A stretch of DNA of 64,000 bases from the NCBI RefSeq assembly GCF_009806985.1, contig NZ_WUAX01000009.1:1-64000 (forward strand), read 5' to 3'. Of the stretch, positions 44,438-53,392 are shown piece by piece. Positions within the stretch are counted from its first letter, which is position 1. Each line of letters begins with the position of its first letter. Made by a program: the position numbers and the translations under genes. The DNA comes from Halorubrum sp. JWXQ-INN 858 (GTDB taxonomy: Archaea; Halobacteriota; Halobacteria; Halobacteriales; Haloferacaceae). The notes under the pieces were generated by a model. The model was not told the DNA's origin. It did not search any database and saw nothing but the letters and a program-made list of their open reading frames with translations.

Positions 44438-45471
44438 GCCTCGAGGCGTCCTTCGAGCGCGTGTCGCTCGATCTCGACCAGCCGTTCACGATCTCGCGAG
44501 GGACCCAGACCGCCGCCGAGAACCTGATCGTTCGGGTGACCGACGACGGGGGGATGACCGGGATCGGCGGCGCGGGGCCCGCCGCACACTACGGCGAAAC
44601 GGCCGACACCGTCGCCGCCGTGCTCCCGGACCTCCTCGACGTCGTCGAGGAGGTCGGCGACCCGCACGCGCTGTACGAGATCGAGTCCCGAATGGAGTCG
44701 GTCGTCCACGACAACCCCGCCGCGCGCTGTGCGGTCTCCATCGCGGTTCACGACCTGGCCGCGAAACGCCTCGGCGTCCCGCTGTACCGGATGTGGGGGC
44801 TCGACGCGTCGGCGGTCCCGGACTCCTCGTACACCATCGGTCTCGACACGACCGAACGGGTCCACGAGAAGGCGGCGGCCGCGGCGGAGGCGGGCTACCC
44901 GATCCTGAAGATCAAGCTCGGAACGGACCGGGACCGCGAGCTCGTCGAGGCCGTTCGGGACGCCGCCCCCGACGCGACGCTCCGGATCGACGCCAACGAG
45001 GCGTGGACGCCCCGCGAGACCGTCGTCAACAGCGAGTGGCTCGCCGACTACGGCGTCGAGTTCATCGAGCAGCCGGTGCCCGCCGAGGACCCCGAGGGGC
45101 TCCGGTTCGCCTACGAGCGCTCGGCGCTCCCGATCGCGGCCGACGAGTCCTGCGTCACGCTCTCGGACATCCCCGCGATCGCCGACCGCTGTGACATCGC
45201 GAACCTGAAGCTGATGAAGACCGGCGGACTGCTCGAAGCCCGACGGATGATCGCGACCGCGCGCGCACACGGGCTGGAGGTGATGCTCGGCTGTATGATC
45301 GAGTCGAACGCGTCGATCGCGGCGGGCGCACAGCTGGCCCCGCTGCTCGATTACGCCGATCTCGACGGGTCGCTGTTGCTCGCGGACGACCCGTTCACCG
45401 GCGTCGACCTCTCGGGCGGGAGTATTCGGTTGGGCGACCAACAGCGGGGCGGGACCGGCGCCGAAGAATAG
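44434..45471 (+). CDS. dgcA: Enolase-superfamily dipeptide epimerase-like, probable N-acetyl-D-glutamate racemase DgcA
   Basis: This 345-residue protein is of the mandelate-racemase/muconate type. The acid-base Lys pair is in ILKIKLGTD. Metal ligands are Asp in RIDANEAW, Glu in EFIEQPVP and Asp in AADESC, and the second Lys is in LKLMKTGG. These are the L-Ala-D/L-Glu epimerase subgroup markers. Its overlap with the DUF1611 gene suggests the DgcA role in a D-glutamate route, but a plain dipeptide epimerase cannot be excluded. The start at 44434 is set by the overlap. Confidence 0.78.
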   Translation: MSLEASFERVSLDLDQPFTISRGTQTAAENLIVRVTDDGGMTGIGGAGPAAHYGETADTVAAVLPDLLDVVEEVGDPHALYEIESRMESVVHDNPAARCAVSIAVHDLAAKRLGVPLYRMWGLDASAVPDSSYTIGLDTTERVHEKAAAAAEAGYPILKIKLGTDRDRELVEAVRDAAPDATLRIDANEAWTPRETVVNSEWLADYGVEFIEQPVPAEDPEGLRFAYERSALPIAADESCVTLSDIPAIADRCDIANLKLMKTGGLLEARRMIATARAHGLEVMLGCMIESNASIAAGAQLAPLLDYADLDGSLLLADDPFTGVDLSGGSIRLGDQQRGGTGAEE

Positions 45472-45490
45472 GACGGACCGCCTCGTAACG

Positions 45491-45501
45491 CCTTTTTAAG
45501 G
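45491..45501. terminator. Possible bidirectional terminator
   Basis: CCTT-TTT-AAGG, an 11-nt inverted repeat with a T-run, separates the converging dgcA and pspA genes. Confidence 0.3.
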
Positions 45502-45535
45502 GCCGATCGGATCGTTCGACCGTTCAACCGTTCGG

Positions 45536-46444
45536 TCAGTTCCGTCGTTCGTCGGCGTCCGCCTCCGCTTCCGACTCCTCGAGTTCCACGTCGGCGTCGA
45601 CGTCCACATCGACGTCGTCCCCCACATCGATGTCGTCCTCGAGCTCCGCCTCGAGGTCCGCGCCGTCGATCTCCGTTTCGATCTCGTCGAGCTCGGCGTC
45701 GATCTCCGCGTCGGTCGACTCGGACCCCGTGTCCGCCGTCTCGGTCCCTTTGCCGAGCTCGCCTTTGAGCGTCTCCAGTTCCGCGTCGACCTCGCTGTCC
45801 GTCGAGAGCGAATCGAGCTCGCGGTCGATGTCGTCCTTGTCCGAGAGCGCGTCCTCGAACGCGCCGGAGTCCTGGAGCTCGTCCATCGCCTCCGCGCGCG
45901 CCTCCATCTCCTCGGTGCGCTCCTCGGCGCGCTCGATGGACCGGGAGACGTCCTCCATCTCGTCGCCGACGCCGGTCATCGCCTCGGAGACGCGCGAGGA
46001 AGCCTCCGCGGCCTCGTAGCGGGCCTTCATCGTCTCCTTTTTGGTGCGGAACTCCTCGATCCGCCCCTGGAGGGTGTTCTTCTTTTCGACGAGCTGCTCT
46101 TGGGTGTGGTTCAGATCGGCGATCTGGCCCTCAAGCTCCTCGATCTGCGCCATCTTCGACTTCTTCTTTTCGAGAGCCTTGCGCGCGAGGTCGTCGCGGT
46201 CCTGCTGGACTGCCTCGCGAGCCTGCCGGTTGTGCTTCTCGACGTTCTCCTCGAGCTTCCGTTTCTGGATCTCCAGCCGCTTCTTCTGGGTCGTGAGGTC
46301 GGCGATCCCCTGTTTGACGTCCTGGAGCTCGTCGCGCATCTGTTCGTACGAGTAGTCGAGCGTCTCCGTCGGGTCCTCCGCCCGATTGAGGAGGGCGTTC
46401 AGTTTCGAGCGGATGACGTAGGAGGCGCGAGAGAGGATTCCCAT
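45536..46444 (-). CDS. pspA: PspA/IM30-type membrane-protection protein
   Basis: This protein has 302 residues. The N-terminal MGILSRASYVIRSKLNALLN is the ESCRT-III/PspA helix 0. The long coiled-coil core DELQDVKQGIADLTTQKKRL continues to about residue 180, and an acidic Asp/Glu/Val-rich tail completes the protein. The ATG at 46444 is chosen because the PspA start and a TTTTAAC TATA-like element 22-30 nt upstream agree. It protects the membrane under stress by binding it in the cytosol (family knowledge). The acidic tail of about 90 residues is a haloarchaeal addition. Confidence 0.88.
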   Translation of the reverse strand: MGILSRASYVIRSKLNALLNRAEDPTETLDYSYEQMRDELQDVKQGIADLTTQKKRLEIQKRKLEENVEKHNRQAREAVQQDRDDLARKALEKKKSKMAQIEELEGQIADLNHTQEQLVEKKNTLQGRIEEFRTKKETMKARYEAAEASSRVSEAMTGVGDEMEDVSRSIERAEERTEEMEARAEAMDELQDSGAFEDALSDKDDIDRELDSLSTDSEVDAELETLKGELGKGTETADTGSESTDAEIDAELDEIETEIDGADLEAELEDDIDVGDDVDVDVDADVELEESEAEADADERRN

Positions 46445-46610
46445 ACGCGCCATACACGCCCCACCCGTTAAAACCTCATGCGGTTCGTCTACGACCCCCC
46501 ACGCGGTCGACCACCGGGCGACCCGGACGAGGGCCCCTGTCCGAGGAGGGTGATCCGTCCAGAGGCGTGGTCGGCGGACGGTGGCGTCCCTGCGTGACGA
46601 GGATGCTGAG

Positions 46611-46634
46611 TGTTTACTATCGTGCAAGTAAACA
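46611..46634 (+). promoter_or_regulatory. Palindromic operator before the ABC transporter genes
   Basis: TGTTTACT and AGTAAACA form a perfect 8-bp inverted repeat with 8 bases between. It contains TACT-N7-AAGTA, close to the TACT-N7/8-GAGTA site described for TrmB in Halobacterium. It lies about 115 nt before the start of the transporter operon. Confidence 0.6.
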
Positions 46635-46680
46635 TAATCGACGTACGCGGAGGGGATTCGCTCTCGATGAGCGGAGAGAA

Positions 46681-46711
46681 TTGACTACAACAGGTGTAGT
46701 AAGACAGTCAA
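46681..46711 (+). promoter_or_regulatory. Nested inverted repeat and promoter of the ABC operon
   Basis: TTGACT...AGTCAA encloses CTACA...TGTAG, a second operator candidate just upstream of the AAAAGCTATTT TATA-like stretch (46710-46720) and about 40 nt before the ATG at 46750. Confidence 0.45.
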
Positions 46712-46749
46712 AAGCTATTTGATGGGGTACACGTAACACAGTAACCGTA

Positions 46750-48210
46750 ATGGTCGATACTGACCCACAAACCGGTTCCACGGAGAGCGACGTCTCCCGG
46801 CGGCGCTTCATGGCGGCCGCAGGGGCGACGGGGGCGGCGATGGGGATCGCCGGCTGTTCCGACGACGGCGGCGATGACGACGGAACGACGACGATCCGCC
46901 TCTCCGCGGACGCCGACTTCGAGGAGATCAGCGACGAGATCAACGACGCGCTACAGGCCGCGGGCCTCTCCGAGGACATCGACGTCGACGTCCTTCCGGG
47001 GGACTTCGAGACGGACTCCCGCCGCGAGGACTACCAGGCCGCGCTCGACGCGAACCGCGGCGACCCGGACATCTTCATGATGGACAGCGGGTGGACGATC
47101 CCGTTCATCCTGCGCGAGCAGCTCCTCAACATGGAAGCGGAGCTCTCCGACGACGTCGTCGACCGGGTCCGCAGCGAATACCTCGAGGCGTCGGTGTCGA
47201 CCGCCGAGCACCCCGAAAGCGGCGACCTCTACGGCGTTCCGCTGTTCCCGGACTACCCCGTGATGCAGTACCGCAAGGACCTCGTCGAGGAGGCCGGCTA
47301 CGACCCCGAGGGCGAGAACTGGGCGACGGAGCCGATGTCCTGGCAGGAGTGGTCCGAGATGGTCGCCGACGTCTGGGAGTACCACGGCGGCGAGGACGAG
47401 TACCGCTACGGCTTCACGACGCAGGCGGACGCCTACGAGGGGCTCGCCTGCTGTACGTTCAACGAAACGATGTCGTCGTTCGGCGGGGCGTACTTCGGCG
47501 GCCGCGAGAACCTGTTCACCCGCGGCGACCGACCGGTGACGGTCACCGAGGAGCCCGTCGTCGACACGATCCGGATGATGCGCGCGTTCATGTACGGTGA
47601 CGACGACGAGGAAGCCCATCCCGACTTCCCACGGATCACCAACGACGACATCGTCCAGTACACCGAGGAGGACGCCCGGGAGCCGTTCACGAACGGCAAC
47701 GCGATCTTCCACCGCAACTGGCCCTACTCGGTCGTCATCAACGGCGAGGACGACGCCTTCGGCGAGGACCTGGGTACGATGCCGCTCCCGTACGGCGTCG
47801 ACCCGTCCGAGTCGCAGTACGACGGTCTCGGCGGCACCCAGCACGCGCTGGGCGGCTGGCACCTCACCGTCAACCCCAACTCCTCGAACGTCGAAGCGGC
47901 CGTCGAGGTCGTCGAAGCGTTCGTCGACGACGACGTGATGCTCACGCTGTTCGAGCTCAACGGAAACATCCCGCCGGTCCCGGAAGTCATGGAGAACGCC
48001 GACCCCGACGAGCTCGGCGCGATCGGCCGGTACCTCGACACGCTCACCGTCGCCGCGGACAACACGATCCCGCGGCCGGTGACCGACGTCTGGCCACAGC
48101 AGGCCGCGCAGGTGTACCAGGAGGTCCACGACGCGTACACCCAAGAGAAGACGCCGGACGAGGCGATGGCGGACCTCCAAGAACAGCTCGAGACGAGCGA
48201 CCAGGACTGA
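46750..48210 (+). CDS. ABC transporter substrate-binding lipoprotein (CUT1 sugar type)
   Basis: This 486-residue protein has a Tat signal (SRRRFMAAAGATG) ending in the lipobox GIAGC, an acidic linker and then the extracellular-solute-binding fold. LAYER-like sequence segments DIFMMDSGWTIPFILREQ, GVPLFPDYPVMQYRKDLVEE and GFTTQADAYEGLACC are typical of group 1 sugar-binding proteins. It catches a carbohydrate outside the cell and hands it to the permeases encoded next. The sugar is unknown. Promoter and operators are in the 305-nt gap upstream. Confidence 0.9.
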   Translation: MVDTDPQTGSTESDVSRRRFMAAAGATGAAMGIAGCSDDGGDDDGTTTIRLSADADFEEISDEINDALQAAGLSEDIDVDVLPGDFETDSRREDYQAALDANRGDPDIFMMDSGWTIPFILREQLLNMEAELSDDVVDRVRSEYLEASVSTAEHPESGDLYGVPLFPDYPVMQYRKDLVEEAGYDPEGENWATEPMSWQEWSEMVADVWEYHGGEDEYRYGFTTQADAYEGLACCTFNETMSSFGGAYFGGRENLFTRGDRPVTVTEEPVVDTIRMMRAFMYGDDDEEAHPDFPRITNDDIVQYTEEDAREPFTNGNAIFHRNWPYSVVINGEDDAFGEDLGTMPLPYGVDPSESQYDGLGGTQHALGGWHLTVNPNSSNVEAAVEVVEAFVDDDVMLTLFELNGNIPPVPEVMENADPDELGAIGRYLDTLTVAADNTIPRPVTDVWPQQAAQVYQEVHDAYTQEKTPDEAMADLQEQLETSDQD

Positions 48211-48215
48211 GGTAG

Positions 48216-49235
48216 ATGGCCACAGATAGCTCGAACGACGGTTCGAACGCCCTCCGGAGCCTCGTCTCCAGGCCCGTCAACCGGATGGAGACGTTGAGCG
48301 AGGCCGCCTACGCCTACCTCCTGTTGATCCCCGCGTTCATCCTGCTGGCGATCGTCGCGTTCTACCCGCTGATCGCCACGTTCCGGATGTCGCTGCTGGC
48401 CGACGAGACGGCCGGGGCGTCGCCGTTCGGCGAGTTCGTTGGCTTCCAGAACTACGTCGACGTGCTCACCGGCCAGACGCGGCTGACCCGCGAGTTCGTC
48501 GACGTCGGCCTCTCCGGCTCGTTCCCGTTCCTCGAACTCGGCACCCCGTTCCTGCGGCAGGCGCTTTTCGTCACCCTCGCGTTCGCGATCCTGAGCGTGC
48601 TCTTCGAGACCCTGATCGGGTTCGGCCAGGCGCTGGTCCTCGATCAGGACTTCCGGGGACGCCGCTGGGTTCGCGTCGCGATCATCCTCCCGTGGGCGAT
48701 CCCGGTGGCGATCCAGGGGATGCTGTTTTACCTGATGTTCCAGCCGACGGTCGGGTTCGGTTCCGACCTGATGCAGACGATCGGGATCTTCGGCTCCTCG
48801 CCGCTGGCGAGCAGCCGTGACGGGTTCATCATCGTGCTCGTCGCCGACATCTGGAAGACGTCGGCGTTCATGGCCCTGCTCATCCTCGCCGGGCTCCAGA
48901 GCGTCGACCGGAGCCTGTACGACGTCGCGAAGGTGTCCGGCGCGTCGCCGTGGCAGCGGTTCAAGCTGATCACGCTGCCGATCGTGTTGCCGGCGCTGCT
49001 CGTCGCGATGCTGTTCCGGACGATGGACGCGATGCGCGTCTACGGGGTGATCGACTCCACGGTCGGCTGTACGACCGTTCCGTCGCTCACCTGTCTCGTC
49101 GTCGACGGGCTGTTCGGCGGCACCCGGATCTACGCGACGGCCGCGACCGTCGCGTTCATGACCGCGGTCGTCATCGGGCTGTTCGTCATCGTTTATCTGT
49201 GGCAGTTCCGTGAGTCGGAAGGAGGGTTCGCATAG
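48216..49235 (+). CDS. ABC sugar permease (MalF type)
   Basis: This 339-residue protein has six hydrophobic segments and the EAA loop typical of CUT1 inner-membrane subunits (DVAKVSGASPWQRFKLITLP). A GAGGT element 3-4 nt before the ATG can act as a Shine-Dalgarno site. It follows the binding protein by five bases and forms a permease pair with the next gene. Confidence 0.92.
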   Translation: MATDSSNDGSNALRSLVSRPVNRMETLSEAAYAYLLLIPAFILLAIVAFYPLIATFRMSLLADETAGASPFGEFVGFQNYVDVLTGQTRLTREFVDVGLSGSFPFLELGTPFLRQALFVTLAFAILSVLFETLIGFGQALVLDQDFRGRRWVRVAIILPWAIPVAIQGMLFYLMFQPTVGFGSDLMQTIGIFGSSPLASSRDGFIIVLVADIWKTSAFMALLILAGLQSVDRSLYDVAKVSGASPWQRFKLITLPIVLPALLVAMLFRTMDAMRVYGVIDSTVGCTTVPSLTCLVVDGLFGGTRIYATAATVAFMTAVVIGLFVIVYLWQFRESEGGFA

Positions 49236-50249
49236 ATGAGCACGAACGAAACCGACGCTGCCGAGAACCTCAAGCAGTACGGCGACGAGGAGGAGCCGGA
49301 GCTGGATCGCGGGCCCGTCGAGCAGTGGGCCGCGAACGCGATCAAGAACCCGGACCGCGCGTACAAGGCGATGTTCTACACCGCGACGGTGTTCTTCCTC
49401 GTCACCACGCTGTTCCCGTTCTACTGGCTGTTGATGGTCGCGTTGACCAGCCGTGGGAACCTGCAGAACATCGTCTTCACGCCCGGGAGCTTCGATCCGA
49501 CGCTCCTCGCTGAGGGCGACGTCTTCATGGGCACGAACCCGATGGCGTTCGTGGAGGTGTTCATGACGGTCCCGTTCCACCGATACATCTTCAACAGCTT
49601 CGCCATCGCCGCGGTGACGACGGTGATCGTCATCGTCGTCGCGAGCCTCGCGGGCTACGTGTTCGGCCGCCTGAAGTTCCGGTTCAAAGGGCCGCTCATG
49701 CTGCTCGTGTTGATCGTGTCGTTCTTCCCGCCGGCGGCGTTCTTCATCCCGTTGAACCAGCTGTTCAACACGCCGGTCGACGTGATGCGTCCCATCCTCG
49801 CGGACGGGACGCTGTACAACACGCCGTACGCGATGTTGATCCCGTTTTCGGCGCTGTTCATGCCGCTGTCCATCTTCATCCTCACGACGTTCTACGCGCA
49901 GATCCCCGACGGCTTGGAGGACGCCGCCCGCGTCGAGGGGACCACCCGCGTCGGCGCGCTGTTCCGCGTCATCGCCCCGCTGTCGGCACCGGGCGTTGCG
50001 ACCGCGGGCGTGTTGACGTTCATCGCCGTCTACAACGAGTACTTCTTCTCCTCGTTGATGACGGACGGACGCGAGCACAACTGGGCCCCGCTGGTGGAGG
50101 GTATCCTCCGCTATCAGGGGCAACACGAGGTACTGTTCAACCTGATGGCGGCCGCGAGCATCGTCGGGGTTATCCCGGTCGCGCTGCTCGTCGTCGTCGC
50201 ACAGGAGAAGATCGTGAGCGGCCTCACCTCGGGGGCGCTGAAGGAGTAA
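49236..50249 (+). CDS. ABC sugar permease (MalG type)
   Basis: This 337-residue protein begins with an acidic tail and a cytosolic part, then six membrane segments. The EAA motif is EDAARVEGTTRVGALFRVIAP. It starts directly after the stop of the previous permease (no gap). The VFGRLKFRFKGPL and GVIPVALLVVVAQEKIVSGL blocks are those of MalG-type subunits. Confidence 0.92.
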   Translation: MSTNETDAAENLKQYGDEEEPELDRGPVEQWAANAIKNPDRAYKAMFYTATVFFLVTTLFPFYWLLMVALTSRGNLQNIVFTPGSFDPTLLAEGDVFMGTNPMAFVEVFMTVPFHRYIFNSFAIAAVTTVIVIVVASLAGYVFGRLKFRFKGPLMLLVLIVSFFPPAAFFIPLNQLFNTPVDVMRPILADGTLYNTPYAMLIPFSALFMPLSIFILTTFYAQIPDGLEDAARVEGTTRVGALFRVIAPLSAPGVATAGVLTFIAVYNEYFFSSLMTDGREHNWAPLVEGILRYQGQHEVLFNLMAAASIVGVIPVALLVVVAQEKIVSGLTSGALKE

Positions 50250-50251
50250 CC

Positions 50252-51379
50252 ATGGCCGACGTACAACTAGAACACATCACGAAGCGGTACGAAGACGTAA
50301 CGGCGGTCGACGACATGAACCTGGAGATCGAGGACGGCGAGTTCGTTACGTTCGTCGGCCCCTCGGGGTGTGGCAAGTCGACCACGATGGAAACGATCGC
50401 GGGGCTGACGCTCCCCACGGAGGGAACGATCCGGATCGGCGACCGTGAGGTGACGAACCTCCCGCCGAAGGACCGGGGCGTGTCGATGGTGTTCCAGAAC
50501 ATCGCCCTGTTCCCGCATATGGACGTCTACGACAACATCTCCTTCGGGCTCCGCCTCCGGAAGTACGACCAGGCGGAGATCGACCGGCGCGTCGAGAACG
50601 CGGCGGAGGTCGTCCAGCTGGAGGGGATGATGGACCGGATGCCCGACGAGATGTCCGGCGGGCAGCGCCAGCGCGTCGCCATCGCCCGCGCCATCGTCCG
50701 GAACCCCGACGTGTTCTTGATGGACGAGCCGCTGGCGAACCTCGACGCGAAGCTGCGCGTCCACATGCGGACGGAGCTCCAGCGGCTCCACAAGCAGCTG
50801 GACACGACGATCATCTACGTCACGCACGACCAGGCGGAGGCGATGACGATGTCCGACCGGATCGCCGTGATCAACGCCGGTCAGCTCCAGCAGATCGATC
50901 CGCCGCTCGTCTGTTACAACGAGCCGGACAACCTGTTCGTCGCCGGCTTCATCGGGTCGCCGTCGATGAACTTCATCGAGGGTGAGGTCACCGAGTCGGG
51001 CTTTACGTCCGACCACGTCGACATCGACTTCGACGTCGGCGCACACGAGGCGGCCGTCGGCGAGGAGGTCACGCTCGGTGTCCGGCCGGAGGACGTGTAC
51101 ATCGCGGACTCCGACGCCACCATCGAGGACCGATCCGGCCGGTTCCCCGCCTATACGGACGTCATCGAGCCGATGGGCAACGAGATCTTCGTCTACCTCA
51201 AGCTGGACGAGGAGGGCGAGGTCCGGCTCGACGAACAGGCGGACGACCAGGTGTTGATGAGCGTCGACCCGGACATCGCCATCGACGAGGAGCACCGGAT
51301 CGACGTCGTGTTCGACCGCTCGAAGCTCCACCTGTTCGAAACCGCCTCCGGCGAAGCGATCAGCCACGGCTTCGACTAG
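50252..51379 (+). CDS. ABC transporter ATP-binding protein (MalK/UgpC type)
   Basis: This protein has 375 residues. Walker A is GPSGCGKSTT near residue 37, the signature MSGGQRQRVAIARAIV near 135, Walker B VFLMDEPLANLD, and the H-loop VTHDQAEAMTM. The C-terminal 120 residues are the TOBE regulatory domain that in MalK relatives binds regulators or EIIA. It starts two bases after the permease stop, so the four-gene set is one operon. Confidence 0.94.
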   Translation: MADVQLEHITKRYEDVTAVDDMNLEIEDGEFVTFVGPSGCGKSTTMETIAGLTLPTEGTIRIGDREVTNLPPKDRGVSMVFQNIALFPHMDVYDNISFGLRLRKYDQAEIDRRVENAAEVVQLEGMMDRMPDEMSGGQRQRVAIARAIVRNPDVFLMDEPLANLDAKLRVHMRTELQRLHKQLDTTIIYVTHDQAEAMTMSDRIAVINAGQLQQIDPPLVCYNEPDNLFVAGFIGSPSMNFIEGEVTESGFTSDHVDIDFDVGAHEAAVGEEVTLGVRPEDVYIADSDATIEDRSGRFPAYTDVIEPMGNEIFVYLKLDEEGEVRLDEQADDQVLMSVDPDIAIDEEHRIDVVFDRSKLHLFETASGEAISHGFD

Positions 51380-51553
51380 GGTCCCTCGACCGCCGTCGAC
51401 GGGATCCGTCGTCGTGGGCCGGATTCACCGTCACGAACTGAGTTCGTCGTCACGGCGGATCCTGGATACCCGCGTTTCTCGGCGGTGAGAGCGGTGATCG
51501 TCCGTGGCAACGACGTGTTTTTGTGCGTTCGGCGTGCGATACCACCCGGAACG

Positions 51554-52231
51554 ATGCCACGCGAACAGTACCAGACGAAACTGGAGAACCTGCGCGACGA
51601 CGTCCTCTACATGAGCGAGCTCGTCGCCGAGCGGCTGCGGATGGGTCTCGACGCGCTCGAGCTGCGGGACGGCGAACTCGGCGAGAAAGTCATCACGGGC
51701 GACGCGGAGATCAACGAGCTGTACCTCGAACTCGAACGGGAGTGTACCGACCTGATCGCGTTACAGCAGCCGGTCGCGGGCGACCTCCGTTTCATCGCCG
51801 CCTCGTTCAAGATCATCACCGACCTCGAACGGATCGCCGACCTCGCCACGAACCTCGGCGCGTACGCCGGGCAGGCGGAGCGGGAGGTGTTCCCGGACGT
51901 CGACGTCCAACGGATCGGCGACGAGACGCTCCACATGCTGGAGACGGCGATGACCGCCTACGAGACGTCGAACCCGGACGTCTGTTATGACGTCGCTGAC
52001 ATGGACGACGACCTCGACGCGCTGTGTGAGAACGCCAGCGAGCTCGTCGTGCGCGACCTGATCGAGCGCGAACACCTCGACGAGAACGAAGCGGAGGTCG
52101 AGTCGACGATGCGGAACGTCTCGCGGCTCCTGTTGACGATCCGCGACCTCGAACGGGTCGGTGACCACACGGTCAACATCGCGGCGCGCGCGCTGTACAT
52201 GATCGAGAACAACGACGAACTGCTCTTCTGA
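51554..52231 (+). CDS. phoU: PhoU-like phosphate-regulation protein
   Basis: This 225-residue protein is made of two PhoU three-helix repeats: the metal-binding E and D patterns include DLERIADLATNLG near residue 97 and RDLERVGDHTVNIAARALY near 200. Such proteins modulate phosphate uptake through Pst and PhoR-type partners. The ATG at 51554 gives the family start. No pst genes are adjacent, so it is a stand-alone copy. Confidence 0.9.
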   Translation: MPREQYQTKLENLRDDVLYMSELVAERLRMGLDALELRDGELGEKVITGDAEINELYLELERECTDLIALQQPVAGDLRFIAASFKIITDLERIADLATNLGAYAGQAEREVFPDVDVQRIGDETLHMLETAMTAYETSNPDVCYDVADMDDDLDALCENASELVVRDLIEREHLDENEAEVESTMRNVSRLLLTIRDLERVGDHTVNIAARALYMIENNDELLF

Positions 52232-52254
52232 TCGGTTGCGTTCCCGTCTCGCGA

Positions 52255-53205
52255 TCAGGCGCTCGGGAGGGTGACCTCGTCGCCGTTGGCGTACACCGTC
52301 GGCTCGCGGAGGATGCCGTCGAGATGGAGCGGCGCGTCGGTCTCGCCGCCGATGCCGGCGTCGTCGCCGATCGCGATGTGGACCGTCCCGGCCGCCTTCT
52401 CGTCGAGCAGCACGGACCCGACGAGTTCCGTGACACCGACGTTGGTACCGATGCCGAGCTCGGCGAGGTTGTAGGCGGCGTCGCCGACCGTTTCGGCCGC
52501 GGCCTCGACGTCCGCGCGGATCTCGTCGTCGGAGATCGACGTGACGAGCCCGTCCTCGACCTCGAAGGTCAGCGTCTCACCGGCGTCGAGCAGGCCGTGG
52601 GGTCGCATCGTCCCGTCGACGACGTACGTCCCGGTCGCGGTTTCGGGCGCGACGAACACCTCCCCGGCCGGGAGGTTCGAGAAGACGCCGGGCTCGTGGA
52701 CGATCCCCGTGTCCGAGAGCCACTCGCGGTCGCCGATCCCGAACGTGATGTCGGTTCCCTGTGGGGACGTGACGCGCACTTCGTCGGCGTCGCCGACCTG
52801 ATCGAGGACCTCCTCACAGCGGTCCGCGATGGTGGCGTAGTCGGCGTCGAGCCCCGCCACGAACACGTCCTCCGTGATCCCGGGGAGCGTCGCGCCGCGA
52901 GCGCCCGCCGCACAGGCGCTTCCGCGGGCGCGGGTGTGGCTCAGGCTCGTCGTCGTGGGCGCGAGGAAGACGTCGCAGTCCGCCATCGCGGCCGCGACCG
53001 GCGCGGGCGGTTCGGTGCCGTGCTGCTCGCCGGGCGGGTACCGAACGATCGACGGGTCGTCGGTGACGGCGGCGGCGGCCTCGTACAGCGCCTCGCCGAT
53101 GCGCCGTCGTTCGTCGTCCGTGACGACCAGTACCGTCTCGTGGGGGCCCACGGCGAGACACTGCTCGATGGCGGTCCGCGCCGCGGTCGCGATCTCGTCG
53201 GTCAT
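52255..53205 (-). CDS. M29-like aminopeptidase family protein
   Basis: This 316-residue protein resembles the M29 aminopeptidase/NicX dioxygenase superfamily. It has a metal-binding FSNLPAGEVFVAPE segment, ELGIGTN and GTVHIAIGD, and a beta-rich C-terminal part. The start at 53205 gives the standard length. Whether it cleaves peptides or acts on another substrate cannot be decided from sequence. It is encoded between phoU and gapB, both on the other strand. Confidence 0.72.
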   Translation of the reverse strand: MTDEIATAARTAIEQCLAVGPHETVLVVTDDERRRIGEALYEAAAAVTDDPSIVRYPPGEQHGTEPPAPVAAAMADCDVFLAPTTTSLSHTRARGSACAAGARGATLPGITEDVFVAGLDADYATIADRCEEVLDQVGDADEVRVTSPQGTDITFGIGDREWLSDTGIVHEPGVFSNLPAGEVFVAPETATGTYVVDGTMRPHGLLDAGETLTFEVEDGLVTSISDDEIRADVEAAAETVGDAAYNLAELGIGTNVGVTELVGSVLLDEKAAGTVHIAIGDDAGIGGETDAPLHLDGILREPTVYANGDEVTLPSA

Positions 53206-53304
53206 ACACGCCCGTCGATCGCCCCGGGCGTTAGTCCTTGTCATCACCGTCGATGCGCCCAAAAGTACACCGTTACGAAAGACAGTTACACCGCGACTGG
53301 TGGC

Positions 53305-53341
53305 GAATTAACCGATCCGTTACTCGCGACGTAGTTAATTC
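53305..53341. promoter_or_regulatory. Palindrome upstream of gapB
   Basis: GAATTAAC and GTTAATTC are a perfect 8-bp inverted repeat with 21 bases between, in an otherwise GC-rich window. The spacer holds TACT-N7-TAGTT, a partial match to the haloarchaeal TrmB site. Confidence 0.5.
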
Positions 53342-53351
53342 CCCATTGATT

Positions 53352-53363
53352 TACTCGAAAGTA
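53352..53363 (+). promoter_or_regulatory. gapB core promoter with overlapping short palindrome
   Basis: TACT-CGAA-AGTA overlaps the AGTATTATTG TATA-like stretch, 30-41 nt before the gapB ATG. A factor on it would block the promoter. Confidence 0.4.
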
Positions 53364-53392
53364 TTATTGCGTTCGGCCGGGGACCTACGGGC

